Below the pieces are notes generated by a model that saw only the letters and a list, made by a program, of their open reading frames with translations, was not told the origin of the DNA and searched no databases. 64,000 bases of DNA from Kalaharituber pfeilii (Eukaryota > Ascomycota > Pezizomycetes > Pezizales > Pezizaceae): assembly GCA_015179045.1 (NCBI GenBank), contig WHUZ01000023.1:558001-622000 (forward strand). The letters run 5' to 3'. Below, one piece after another: positions 23,796-35,624 of this stretch. Position 1 is the first letter of the stretch. Each line of letters starts with the position of its first letter. A program made the translations under genes and the position numbers.

Positions 23796-23849
23796 TACCC
23801 TGGTTTCTTTGTTGTTGGGAGAAGTATCCTGCCTTTACAATTGTTTTTG

Positions 23850-24275
23850 ATGCCACCACCAAAGGAAAAACCGGCATCGTAATACACGGGATCGCCCTAC
23901 GGAAGGACCTAGAGAAGGTCAGACAATGGTTGGAGGCCGCGAACAAGGAATTGGGAAAGATATCGGGGATTCGCTGGCTGAGGAAGAGGACCACGCTGGT
24001 TGAGGAGGGGAAGAAAACCAGCTCGGCGGTTGTATACTTGGAAAAGGAGACGGATGTTGAGAGGGTGAGGCTCGGGGACGTTGGCTCAGATCGGTCCGGT
24101 ACGAGTCGGAGAGGGGACGGAAGTAGGAGATACCGGGACCGGGACTGCCACCCGCATCATGGAGAAGTTTCGCGGGCACTACATGTAGTTAGGAGTAGAT
24201 AGTTTGGGGTTCGACTTCTTTTTTCACTTTTAATAAAACCTCGCCATAGCCCTTTGGGCGGCATGCGAGTATTGA

Positions 24276-24304
<29 letters not shown>
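23850..24304 (+). mobile_element. 455-bp non-autonomous LINE-derived element with 11-bp TSD
   Basis: aattgtttttg occurs immediately before (23839-23849) and immediately after the poly(A) (24305-24315), so the boundaries are exact. Inside is an ORF1-type block (TGIVIHGIALRKDLEKVRQW ... GIRWLRKRTTLVEEGKKTSS), then about 130 bp, the tail signature (ctcgccatagccctttgggc ggcatgcgagt) and about 27 A. ORF2 is missing. The insertion target lies just 5' of a probable splice acceptor. Confidence 0.85.
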
Positions 24305-24309
<5 letters not shown>

Positions 24310-24327
24310 TTTTTGTGCTGTATGTAG

Positions 24328-24873
24328 GTTGACGAGAAGTGGCATGTATTTAGGCAGCAATTAAATGATTCAATAGCCAAAATAGTTAAACAGGTCAAAA
24401 TGATAGTTAACTATATCGCAGAATGGGCTGCCAATTATGCAATCTCTGCATATAATGTGCAGGAGGATTCTAGGCTGGAGAAGTCATTGTCAGAGATCAT
24501 CGGACCAAATTGGGCAGACAAATTCGATGATGAGCAGACGTTAAGTATTCAAGCTTATGTCGGACACCAAATCACATCTAGACTGTTCGCAGGTACTACA
24601 GACGTTACCAATTTGAAAAAGGAAATTGTAGAGGTTCTTGGGCTTCAGCCCACCCGGTCAGCCTTAGATGATGCTCTAGAGACTGCACAAACGATTACTG
24701 ATTCCGTGTCGGTATTTCAATGGCAATGGTTTCCGCCTGGAACCCTATGCAATGACAACATGTGTGATGCTGAGAGGTTATCGAAGGATCTCAGGTTGAG
24801 GCGTGTAGCTTTCACAGTGTGGCTTTGCAGCAGAAAGAAAAAACGATTTTCCTTTTGGCTGCTGAGGTTCTGA
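24328..24873 (+). pseudogene. Unknown gene fragment (exon after a splice acceptor)
   Basis: A good acceptor (gctgtatgtag) at 24317-24327 is followed by an open frame of 181 codons: VDEKWHVFRQQLNDSIAKIV ... AEWAANYAISAYNVQED ... WADKFDDEQTLSIQAYVG .... No upstream exon can be joined. The 455-bp element inserted in the presumed intron, and I see no ATG exon before it. The sequence is helical-looking and acidic in the middle, with no known motif. Either a 5'-truncated gene or an exon whose partner I missed. Confidence 0.35.
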
Positions 24874-25386
24874 CTTCGGGTATGTTCAACTGTCTATGAG
24901 GCCTGTTAACATTCCCTAGATGATCCAATGGAGACTGGGGACTAGTATCATATTTGGTTATACAACCTTTATAATAATGCGAGTATTAATAAAAGTCTAT
25001 AGCCATAATCCTTGGTACTTTCACAATCCAATCCTTGGCTTCCCAAGCTTGTGAAGCAAATGTCCCCAACCATAGTGGCCTTTCAGCCTTGAGTCGTCAT
25101 TCAAAAGGGAAAGCACTCAAGAGCTTATTCCTGCCCAATTAGATTACTTTGACCGCTTATATATGATTAACATTACGTACTAGTTATAGCAAATATTAGT
25201 TAATGATTAGTCGTACATATGATAGAAGGTTTCATACTAGGGAAAATACGCCTGCCAAATTAGGCGGGGGTCATGAGGCACCCCTTTTGTAGCCAGTGGT
25301 ATTTATTGGTTAGGGAATCATTCCACTCTCATCCTCGGTCTTGTGTACTTACAGAAACAAATCGATATCGAAAGAACCAGATACCA

Positions 25387-25740
25387 TGTCCTCTTATTCA
25401 GATACCCAAATGACAGTTGCGGACTACGTTAGCACCCTTCAAGACTGATATGAGACAGCAGAGACAGTTGATGAAAAGTTGGACCTTATCTAGCCCCTAC
25501 TTCTCCGAGTAGCCAATGGGTTAGAGAGCCTGAAGTCACATCTACCATACACAATTGAGCAGATTTTCGATAGCGGGTAGAGGAGGCTATCATGAGCACC
25601 CAACGCACACAAGATAAAAAATTGGATGATATTATGTGTAAGGCTCAATTGATATGCGAAATGTTAAATCAGGGGGTATGCATACCTATGAACTGTTCCC
25701 GGATAATCAGGACCATTAACATTTTCTAGGATAGTTCATA
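25387..25740 (+). pseudogene. Unknown gene remnant with three stops
   Basis: From an ATG at 25387 the frame MSSYSDTQMTVADYVSTLQD continues past stops at Asp21 (TGA), after KLDLI (TAG) and after IFDSG (TAG). A shifted frame then gives EEAIMSTQRTQDKKLDD ... ICEMLNQ up to a plausible donor (GTATGC at 25679). The intron-like stretch after it (gaccattaacattttctag) resembles 24910-24935, so this and the previous fragment may be relatives. The stop changes are explainable as C-to-T transitions. Not functional. Confidence 0.4.
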
Positions 25741-26848
25741 CTTGTGGATATCATGGTAGAGCAGACACGAAGAGTCGGGATTCTGGAAACGATTCAGTTT
25801 GATTAGTGTTACCCAATTATCAATACCATTGTCATTGGTTTCCTTTGTATAATATAATGTAATATTAATCTCGCAGCCAATCAGTGGGGTTTGAATTTCT
25901 GATAAGCCCTGAAGTGAGGAATTGTAGTGCCCTGCGCTGGAAAAGGTGTAGTGAGATATCTGATAGGGATAAAGGCAGTAAGATCGTTTCTATAGGACAG
26001 GGGCAGTTCTTATGTAATGCAATTGGTTTTTAGAGCTCTTATCAGATTCTGTTGCAGGTCTCCAGGCTGAGGTACAGGCGATGCTGTTCCTGAATCCTAT
26101 GCTACATAGTAAAATACATAGTAAAAATATATCGGATCAGAGATGCCATCTAACCACATGCAGAGCCCTATGCGCAAGCTGGGCTGGCCCTCTGAAACAA
26201 AACAAGTCAAACATACAATTCGTTTGTACCCCGCCTTTTGATCTGATAATTTTGCTTTTACATAGGTAACCTTTGTTCTCTAACCTACCTCTTTTACACA
26301 CAAGCTCCGTGAGTCCCCCTCTGCAACCAACAAAGCACTTCTACTATCAACCGTTGTCATCAATGGATGATCATCTGATACCAGAACTGCTGTCTGCAGA
26401 GCTCTTGCATCGTGCTACAACAAGTGTAACAACCAGATTGCTTCCATAATAGCTCTGGACCCAGCTTTGCGATCGTGTTATAGGCAGTCGGTCGGAACAA
26501 ATGGCTGTAGGAATTGTTGTTAATGGTATCTAGGATGGCAAATTTTTCAATTGTTTCTTTGAGCAAATTAGATTGCTATGCAGCATGCGATATAGATTGT
26601 TGTGTTTCTTGTGGCACAGACAGGTCCAGCATGTACTGGTTGTTGGAAGGTTATTCTGAGCATAGAATAAATGAGGTGCAAAAATGGTGGTTGATTTTTA
26701 AGATGTTCCAAATTGCTGCTCGCGCGCTCAGGTGTAATCAGCAGAATGTGAAGTCATTGCCTTTAAAATAGAAGTAAACATTGGAATTTCTAATTGTATA
26801 CTTTTGAATTTGGGAGATTGGGATAGGAAATACCTTGGATATTAATAG
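25741..26848. other. Intergenic or decayed sequence, no gene supported
   Basis: Short ORFs only. A possible further remnant exon (ttgcag then gtctccaggctgaggtacag) lies at about 26053-26110. No family recognised. Confidence 0.4.
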
Positions 26849-26895
26849 TTTTTTTTTTTTTTTTTTTTTTTTTTTTCACTCACAATATCATAGAA
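26849..26895 (-). mobile_element. Poly-T tract, probable retroposon tail
   Basis: 28 T are followed by cactcacaatatcatag, faintly like the other LINE tail starts in this window. No target-site duplication was found, so it may be only a microsatellite. Confidence 0.35.
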
Positions 26896-27863
26896 TCTTG
26901 TGATGATATAATCATCATAGTATTTTTGGAAAAAAAAAATCGAAGTTCATTTTTGTTGTCAACGAGCCTTACCGTTTTAGGAAACTGAGTGTTCGTTTTC
27001 ATGGTAGTATAGAAACACAACTTCAAACCATTGATTAAGTAATACATCTGCCAAGCCCCTAAGTACGTACCTACTAGTAGCAGCGCCTGATTCAAGGCTA
27101 ACCTGGAGAGTGAACACAATAGTGAAAACTATGTGCTTAGTCATCGCCAAGATCCCCTAAGGCAAGGCTAAAGCTAGTTGAGTATCACCAGCTGAAGGGA
27201 AACAGTAATCATGAGACTTAGCATCTGCAGAGGAGTGGGAAAAGGAAAATAGGCTTCAAGCTAAGAAAAAAAATTAGGTGCGGCGACTTCAAGAGTACTG
27301 AAGGGAGAGAAAAATATCATTAGGAATAGTGCAATGCCAACACGCTGAAGCTGCATGCATACCCTGAATGTCAGAAAACGCTCACATGGCTTTTGCGGAG
27401 AAAGAGGAGGAGCAGCATGGGAGTCGAATGAACCGGAAGAATTTTTCTCTCTGCCTCATTAGAAGAGGGCATATAGACGTGCGGTATGATATATAGAAGG
27501 AACAATGAACTTTTGAGAACATAATATTCACATCCGGAGAGAAGGAAGGCTGGCGAAGGCCCTGTGGAAAGCAGCTATGAGACTGAGGTTGGTTTACGTG
27601 TTGGTGCGATCACCGGGAATGTGGAAGTCCATACCGAGTAGGCGAGATAGTAGAATTGATAGCTGAACTAGAGGATATCCAGACACATTTACGTCCGCTA
27701 CAGATAATGACAGAGGACATGACAGAGGGCACGTACAGCCATTAGACACCTCTCTATTCAAGCTGCTGTACAACTTGGGAAACGGCGAAATGCGGAGGCG
27801 GTGTTTGTACCCTGTGATGGGAACTGCATTCAGATGGTGGCAACGACACCAGAACAGCTGCGG

Positions 27864-27929
27864 TCCTCGCCATAGCCCATAGGGCGGCAAGCGAGTATTG
27901 ATATAAAAAAACAAAAAAAAAACAAAAAA
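27864..27929 (+). mobile_element. 66-bp micro-retroposon; empty site preserved in copy A
   Basis: acagctgcgg flanks the insert on both sides (27854-27863 and 27930-27939). The insert is tcctcgccatagcccatagg gcggcaagcgagtattgatat plus an A-rich tail interrupted by C. Copy A has the uninterrupted site (gaacagctgcggctatg at 14052-14068). This is therefore a genuine insertion made after the segmental duplication. Confidence 0.95.
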
Positions 27930-29658
27930 ACAGCTGCGGCTATGCGATCAGAGACCGGGAAGGCAGATAGCTGGCGGGAAAACTCCATATCTGGGACAGC
28001 TTGAGACGTAGGACTCTTTAGGCGGCACCAGGTGGGTTTAGGCAGTCAGGCGGCGTCCCTAGTGGGTAGCACCAGATAAAACAGCCAGTATAGTACTGCA
28101 GGAACCTCATCCAGAGGTGGCAGAAGGATTGGGAAGGCAGAGGAAGCTACATCGCTAGCCAGCCGGATATGGCAAGGACCGTTACAAAGTACTTGCAAGA
28201 GCAAGCGGAGTAAAGAGGGAGGTATCGCACCTTATATACCAAGTTACAAAGATGAGTGAATACTTGAAGCGGTATGGAAAACACACCCCGATGCGTATAC
28301 ATGCACCGGAGCAGGTACAAATTAGATAGTTCCTTCATGTCCCTAAATGGGTAATTGGTCTTCCGCGCTAGCTTGTTCATTTATGCATTCCGACTTGGGT
28401 AACCGCAGTTAATGCTTGACATAGAAGCAATCCTTAAGCGACGCCGAAGACTTCGCTTGACAGTGGAAGCGGACTATACAGAGAATAAATCATGTCAAAT
28501 AAATTCTATATATACCAGCACGTGCATTAAAATATAAATGCTCGTGATATTTACAGTACTGTAATCATATTAAGGGCAAATACTCGTAATTTTTCATTTC
28601 AGTACGTCAATGGCATATCAATGGTATGAGATGTGAATATTACGTAAATCCATGATATTAAGACCTACATACTCACTATTAGTCTTCGATCCTACCGATA
28701 TGGTGCCTATTTGAATTGCTTCTTCAAAATTCCAACTGAATTCTGCTATTTTGTTCTACGAATCTCAGTTCTGTGCTTGTTGCTGTCGGCCCACAGCTGC
28801 CTTTGCCACTTCAGTTACGTCGACAATACGAGACTTAACTCACCTCCACCTTTTATTTCAACGCGGGAAAGAAATTTCTGTTGTGCATGAAATTCAGTGC
28901 AATCACCGGTACCTTTCCATGTCTCTGTGAATTTGTTTTTTGGCCATTTTATTGAATCATCTAATTTCTCCGGAGGTTGTCCTTTTTTCAGCCATGATTG
29001 TTGCTGCATGCACACCAGCACTGTCGCATATTTGCAACCAACACACTTCTAAATCTTTGCAGCGATACCATATATTAAGCATGACCTAGCTTGCAAGTGT
29101 TTGAATGGGAATATATAATTATCCGATGGACACCATTGCAAACGAAAATTATTTTCTGGAAACGGCTGCTGAAAAGTGCGTATGTTTTAGCATATTGCGC
29201 GACGGAATTATACCAAGTTGATGAGAGAGCAAATAGCAACTCGATTGTCAAAATATAACCGGATGCATTGCTGTGCAATCAAAACGAAAAGGTGCAAAAC
29301 CCCACTCGCTAACATGGTGCTGTCCTTAGATCGACCACTACCATCCCATTTCATTTCTCAAATTCCAGCTGCTCTATACGTAGTACATGATTCTGTCTGC
29401 TTGCGGTGGAGACATATAATGCCGCAACTCTTCGCTGGCTTGCCGCTAGCTCATTTTCTTCTCCTCTCCAGCGAGCTTGTATGTCGCACCGCGTTGGGCA
29501 TGTACTTTGGCCAACCATGGCAATCCACCATCTACTCTGAAGAGCCAGATTCCCATGCTCGCCTCCTGTCTGATCAGGTCTGCCGCCGGCGTGACAATTT
29601 GCGCTGTGGTAACTTCTCAAAGTTCTGCCAATTACTCGGTTTATGACGGCGTCCCTGG

Positions 29659-30048
29659 TTGTCATGCCTCGGCAGCGATGCAACAGGCAATGCAGTATGG
29701 TTTAGTGGGACTGACTTCAGCGAAGATGCAGAAAGAGTGGGCAGCATTTATCTTCGTTGGGTCGGAGGTAGTGATGTCCAGCGGTTTACGACACTCCGTG
29801 TGTTCATAGACGACCGTAACGAAGCCGTCCATGTGCTACGCGAGAACCCAATAGTGCCGAACGTGCCTCAACAGTACCAACTTGAAAAAGCAACCAACCA
29901 GCCGTACCTCATACCGCAGCTTGTAGGGTTCTGGTGGCGCGCTCGGGAAAGGTTGTTGGAATCGCAAACGATTCCGATACCAATAGTGCAATGGACGTTA
30001 GATACTATCATGGTAGAACTTGGAGGTACCTTGCCATCTTGGATCTAG
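29659..30048 (+). CDS. Hypothetical 129-aa ORF in segmental copy B
   Basis: Partner of the ORF at 15771-16160, with V/L, N/D and L/V replacements. Same doubts apply. Confidence 0.22.
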   Translation: MSCLGSDATGNAVWFSGTDFSEDAERVGSIYLRWVGGSDVQRFTTLRVFIDDRNEAVHVLRENPIVPNVPQQYQLEKATNQPYLIPQLVGFWWRARERLLESQTIPIPIVQWTLDTIMVELGGTLPSWI

Positions 30049-30056
30049 AGTAACTT

Positions 30057-30422
30057 GTGTATTGTAGTGCCGAAGGAACGCTGCCTCCTCCATTGCCGCT
30101 ACGTTACATGTGGTCTCCTTATCACTTGTATTCCAGCAGCCTGGATACGAAGTCCCTTCGTCGACGCCATACGTACTTTACGCTAGACTTTTCTCCTACC
30201 TTCTTGGAGACACAAGAAGTGGATGTGAATCTACATTATGTCATTAATAAGCAACGCTGCCGGTTTGAAGCTGCTAATGATCCTGCGCCAGCCTGGGAAT
30301 TTAGAGAACAGATTACGGTTTTGCAACTTCGTGAGTCCGTTTCTCCCGCACAGGATATTGCTTTCCATGGCCGTGGCAATAGCGCGCTCGAAGCGCCCCA
30401 TATGTACCCCCAAACCCATTGA
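30057..30422 (+). CDS. Hypothetical 121-aa ORF in segmental copy B
   Basis: Partner of the ORF at 16169-16525. A change near the end (tgcacccctaa to tgtacccccaa) removes its stop and adds three residues, which argues against constraint on the C-terminus. Confidence 0.2.
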   Translation: MYCSAEGTLPPPLPLRYMWSPYHLYSSSLDTKSLRRRHTYFTLDFSPTFLETQEVDVNLHYVINKQRCRFEAANDPAPAWEFREQITVLQLRESVSPAQDIAFHGRGNSALEAPHMYPQTH

Positions 30423-30506
30423 TACTTTTACTTGTAGTACCGGCTATTACACGCGGTTCTGGGAGAATGCAATCGCCATTAGGGCTGACCATAAGGGAGA
30501 ACTTTT

Positions 30507-30513
30507 CTTCTAA

Positions 30514-30563
<50 letters not shown>

Positions 30564-30613
30564 CATTACTCGCGTGCCGCCCTACGGGCTATGGCGAGGG
30601 TTTTCTTCTAATC
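30507..30613 (-). mobile_element. Micro-retroposon, copy B allele of the 16.6-kb insertion
   Basis: Same insertion point and tail as 16616-16707. The poly-T is longer (about 43 T against 26) and the left duplication has one change (ttcttctaacc). Confidence 0.85.
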
Positions 30614-31509
30614 AAATCTCGACCCTGACACGGCAAACCAGGAGACAATCATACGTGTAGAGTTTTATAAGTTGGCAAAGTTCTGTTTGACAGGGAACCG
30701 CGAAAAACAGGACACTCACCATCCGATCAAAATTGCTACTGTACCCTCCTTGTCACAAAACACTGAAGTACTTTTGCCTGATATTATTCAATATATATTT
30801 GGCTAACAGTGACAATCATGCATAGCTGAGGGAAAATAAATAAAGGGTTATTCTTCACTTTTAATACCTCTATTTGCACTGAAAAGACATTGTGGTCGAT
30901 TAATGGCACCATGAGTTTTTCATTGATGTCTTGGCATGTATTTATATGGAATTCCCATACAAAGTGCACTGGAGGGTAGGATGCACTACTTCCCGTCAAC
31001 GCTCACCATAATGGCTATAGAATTGTGGCTAGACAGTCTCCCCTACTGGCCTCTTAAAAATTAGTGCTTCAATTGGCTTAATGTTGTTTAATACCTAGTT
31101 CATACATCAAATTGCCATTTCTGGTAGTTTCCTTTGCAATTTTTGAAATACAATTTTCTGTGAGGATAAGAATTTTTGTGAATAATTCACCACTTCTTCA
31201 GAAATTTTCTTGGTGTGCTTCTCACAACTTTAAATAAGGTAAAATAATTATATTCAAGTGTCTAAACATTTTTTATCATGTTTAATTCAGGTGTGATAAG
31301 TGGAATTCAATACTAGTGATATTGCAGTGAGAAATATATGCCAAGTCTCTGCCAATATAGGATGCGAATTTCATAGAATGATAAACCCCTTTAAAACAAC
31401 ATTTCTCAAGAAGCTAAGGTGTGGAATATGAAGAATAGTCCTTCATTGAGTCCCTCTACAAGATGCATACAAGATTCTATTCTGGTGGTTGAGATATATA
31501 TTGTCTCAT

Positions 31510-32390
31510 GCAGTCAGTTTAGAGCTGGTGATATGGAGAGGGGTGATTCGAAGGCGGTGATTCGAGAGGCGGGAGGAGGGCTAAGTGATAGATAAGAGAG
31601 AGAGAAGTGGGTGTGGGTCGAGAGACGACAGGAGATGACCGGAGAGGAGGGAGGTGGGGGAGAGATGCGGGAAGGGAAGTGCGGGTGGAGGTAGAAGTGG
31701 GAGAGGTTGTTGGTGGGGTGAGCGGTGCGAGAGGGAATCATATAGGGAGAGGCGACTGGGGAGGCGATGTCAGATGCGTGAGGCGGAGGTTGGAGAAGCA
31801 ATAATAGAGACTATCGGAGATGAAGTGGTGAGAGAAACGGATATTTGAGAGACCTCCGGGAAAGAGGCGTTGATGCTGGGGGCTGGGAGAGGCTGTCAGC
31901 GGGGCTGACAGAGGACGTGGGAGGGGCTTTTGAAGGGGGAGGGGGGGGGAGGGGTTGAAGAAGAAGCGGCGGGAAAGGCGATGGAGGTGGGCGGAGAGGC
32001 GGTGGAGAGGCTGCCGGAGGAGCTGTTTGAGCGGCTGCCGAGAGGCTGTTGAAAAAGCCATCGGAAGGGCTATCGGCGGGGCTGCTGGAGGGGGAAAAGC
32101 TGTCGGAGGAGGGTAGCCACTAGCATAGCCGTCGTGGTGGCTGCAGAAGAGACATTTGGACAGGGTGGTGGGACGGAGTGATAGTACGTGGGACGGGGCG
32201 TTGGAAGGCGGTGGGAGCGGTGGAGACACGGGGCGGTGAGGGCCATCGAAGGGCCTGCTGGAGTCGCTGCTGCAATGGCCGGTCTAGCGCTGCTCGAGAG
32301 GGGGCGGTGCGACCTGAAGTATTATGTTTTAGCGACATGCTGCAGCTGCTGGAGGAGGGGGGAGCGTGTGGTTGCGATTGAGGGTGGTGG
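31510..32390. repeat. G/A-rich degenerate 12-bp-period array (copy B)
   Basis: Counterpart of 17620-18420, with more indels than the surrounding duplicate, as expected for an unstable repeat. Confidence 0.7.
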
Positions 32391-34843
32391 GCGGAGGTGC
32401 GGGACGCTATCGCAGCTGACAGGGGCGGAGGTCTATGACTTTTACTTGTATATTTGAGGTTGTCACAGAGGCTGTCGGAGGCAGTTAAGAGGCCAGGGCA
32501 CCGCTGAAGGGGCCCTGCAGGGGCCGTGGGAAGCGCCGTTGAAGAGATCACGCAGCCGCTGGAGGGGGGTGCGGTGGGGTGGGTGGGACACTGCGACGGT
32601 GCGATTCGACAGTGCGATGAGCGGGGAGTGGGAAGGCGGGGTGGGATGTTGGGGTAGGAGGGGGTGGGGTGGTGGGGTGGCGGGTGGGATGGGGGATGGA
32701 TTTAAGAGGTCTGGGTTTTTTCCATTGCAGTGAACTGTCCTAACCTTGGTGGAAGTGGAATGCTGTTATCTCCAGTGATGGAGGTAACAACATGCGCCAT
32801 GGAGAGGTATAGAATTGAGGGCCCCGGTTCGATTCTCGAGCGGGGAAGAGGGCTGTCCGGCATCTCACTGAGATGGCTCCGGTTCCATATGATTCAATCT
32901 AGTGGAACCTGGGCGACCTGTTGTTAGTTTTTTTTTACCCTCGCACGTATGGGTATTCATTTGGCATTGAGTGACATTTGCGATGTACTCACATGCATTC
33001 CAATAGACCTTTGGCAGTTTTATCCTGTTCAGTCTATCATATTGGCCAGCTGTAGCTGTACAGTACCCCGTCACATCGTCAATCGTTGGGTGGATGACTC
33101 ACCAATTCATCGGTGTCATATTACTAAATAGATCAGATAGACAATGCACCAATTCCTAACATTGATATATCGTTCGTAATGTGTCAATGCATTGCTGAAT
33201 CGTGCAGCCTGTGACTGATCCGTGTGTCGCTGGTAATTCTGTCACAAACCACCCACATTTAGATCCTTGAAGCTTACCCTGAATCCGGCCACTCACACAG
33301 TGGCGCTATGGCAAGGTGGCACCAGTTACCCAAACATCGCAGCATATGCCACCACTGCCACAGACCACGTCGTACCACCAGTTCTGGACTTCAAGCGATG
33401 CCACAGATCACCCATGCGAATGATTGATCTATAATTGCTCATGTGCTGCAGTCTCGCCGGTCAGGAGTGTCTCTACCAAAGGTCTAGAACCAGCGGTATA
33501 TTCTCCGCATCAGCAAGGGAAGTATGCTTATAATCACTTCTCATAAGTTCATTCTATTGCATGTCCTGTAGGCAAATCCCTCAAGCAACGTCTTTTCTAC
33601 CCCGTACCGTCTACTCTCCTGTCGTGACAGCGACACTTGTCAAAGTTGTGATAATTATCGTGTTAGCCCGCTCAGCCGAACCTGCGATTGGGAGATGCGA
33701 GTATGGCTTTTACAGGATAATTCAACTCTCCAACAATGTGAACAATTGCTGTACAGTTCGAGCACTTGCTGAATTGCTAAAGTTGGTGAATCGAACAGAT
33801 CATTAATTATATTATTTTCACCGTTCGTATTTCGATCCTAGTGGTTTGGTGTATACTTGAATTGCTTCCTCAGAATTCCCATCGAATTCTGCTATTTTGT
33901 TCTATTCTTACGTTCGGCTGCTGTTATTCCGCAGTAACCACATTAATGAGACGCACTGCTGGAAACAATGGCTCAACAATATGGAACTTACAACGCCCCT
34001 CCATATTTCAACGCGGATACACAAAAGAAAAAAGGCTCTGTATCAGCATGAAACTCAGCGGAATTTATATTTCCATGAATTTTGTAGCATCGTCCTCGGA
34101 GATTTTATCGCGTTATGAATCCTTCTGTCGCAAATTCGCAGCGTAGTACTAGCGCGTGCAGTCATACTACAACTTTGCAGGTACACCACATATGCATGAT
34201 CTAAAAGTGATTTATTGCAAAATATTCAGCCTTATGCACATCCTTGCAAGTAGAAACTGTTTGTGGAGAGGACTGCTGCAAAATGAGAATGTTTGCAGCG
34301 TCTTGCGCAGCGGGGTTATGCTATGATAAAGCGTTGTAAGAGCAGATAGAACTCGAAACTGGAACAATGGGGAACTGGCTGAACAAATGTATATCCCGTG
34401 TGAGGAGGTGCTGAATTACTTCAATTCGGCAGTTGGCTTCGGCTTCCCAAGCAGCGAGAATGCAAGCGAGAGTGCAAAAGTGCGAAAGAAGAGAAAGGTT
34501 TGCTTGAATTGTTGAACTACAGTACAGAAAGCTACTCATATATGTAATCCAAGCCTCACGTGCCAATATGCTCTTTGTCCCCGTGAGCGCTCCGTGCTGA
34601 CGGTTAAGCTTGACCCTTGCATATCGTAGCTTCACAGAGTACCTCACTGACTAGGGAGTTTGAACTGGGGCAATTTGAATTTGATTTCTGATTTCTATGT
34701 TTTTTTTTCGCTTTTTTCTTTTTTTTTTTTTTCGTTTGTTTTCTGGTAGCATATATGAGTATTCACCGACACGAGGCGATTGTTCGTACGTTTCAACAGA
34801 CTTTTGGCTGGTTATCCTGTTCAGTCTGCCATAATCGGCCAGC

Positions 34844-35624
34844 TGATTCAGCACTACATTAACATTGCTCGCACCATTGAATCGTTTGGCCATGCGCACA
34901 TCGTTTGGCCATGCGCACATTGGTGGGTAGGTCAACCCATTAGCCAACCGAATCACAGCCATTGGTGTATGTTCTAGAACAACCCACAGCCTGTCTCGTT
35001 TTGATTGAAGCGGGGTACAGGTGCGGCTCTACTATGGTGTTGGTAGAAAGGTTTGGTACACTGCGGATCAAAGTAAGTAAGGTTATGGAGTCACACTGGC
35101 TTCGAGGCAATTGTTGTTATTTCTGCACCGAATTATTTTTCCGAATATCCTGTGTTTTGTACAGTAGATAGCAATAGAGAATTGAGATTACCTCACTTGT
35201 TCATCCTACTTGTTCCTCCCGGTCTCCCAGAACGATTGTACCGAGCGGCTGTGAAAATTCATTCCCTCCTACCGCTCACAACCAGCCGTCTTCGGCACTT
35301 ACTCAGCTTTCTCATCCACTTTCCTGTTTCCCTTCTTCTATCTCCGCTCACCCTTCTGAGCTGTCTAAAATCATACACAAAAAAACCAGATCAGTCATGC
35401 TCGACAATGAAACAACAATAAATCACAAATTCAGAACATTGATAAAGAAGAAAAAATGGAAGATAAAATTATAGCACGAGCAGAAGCTCAGTCTCCGCAC
35501 AAAATCCCCTTTCCTCCGCCGACTATGTTAAGGACCCGGTACGCCTGCGTACCCCCGTCTACCCACAACCACGACTCCCCATGATACTCATCAATCCTCG
35601 TGATATAGCTACCCATTGTTTGAC
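34844..35624. other. Repeat-derived spacer, no gene
   Basis: 34790-34935 resembles 48590-48700 (cactgacaccag/cgacacgaggcg and cataatcgg). 35170-35450 resembles 48915-49150 (cttgttcctccc, cgtcttcggcactt, atctccgctcac, acaacaat/acaaaac). No supported gene. Confidence 0.45.

Larger units (their letters stand above)
27104..34843. repeat. Segmental duplication, copy B (about 7.7 kb)
   Basis: Colinear partner of 13308-20951, same orientation, offset about 13.8 kb. It differs by a longer poly-T at 30516-30558, the 66-bp retroposon at 27864, a 9-bp in-frame insertion near 29466 and other small indels. Its right end continues into about 30 bp (attgttcgtacgtttcaaca) that copy A lacks. Confidence 0.9.

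Noticed and set aside
31738..32551. Long overlapping minus-strand ORFs (163 and 143 codons)
   Set aside because: Same low-complexity array in copy B; not preserved in frame in copy A.
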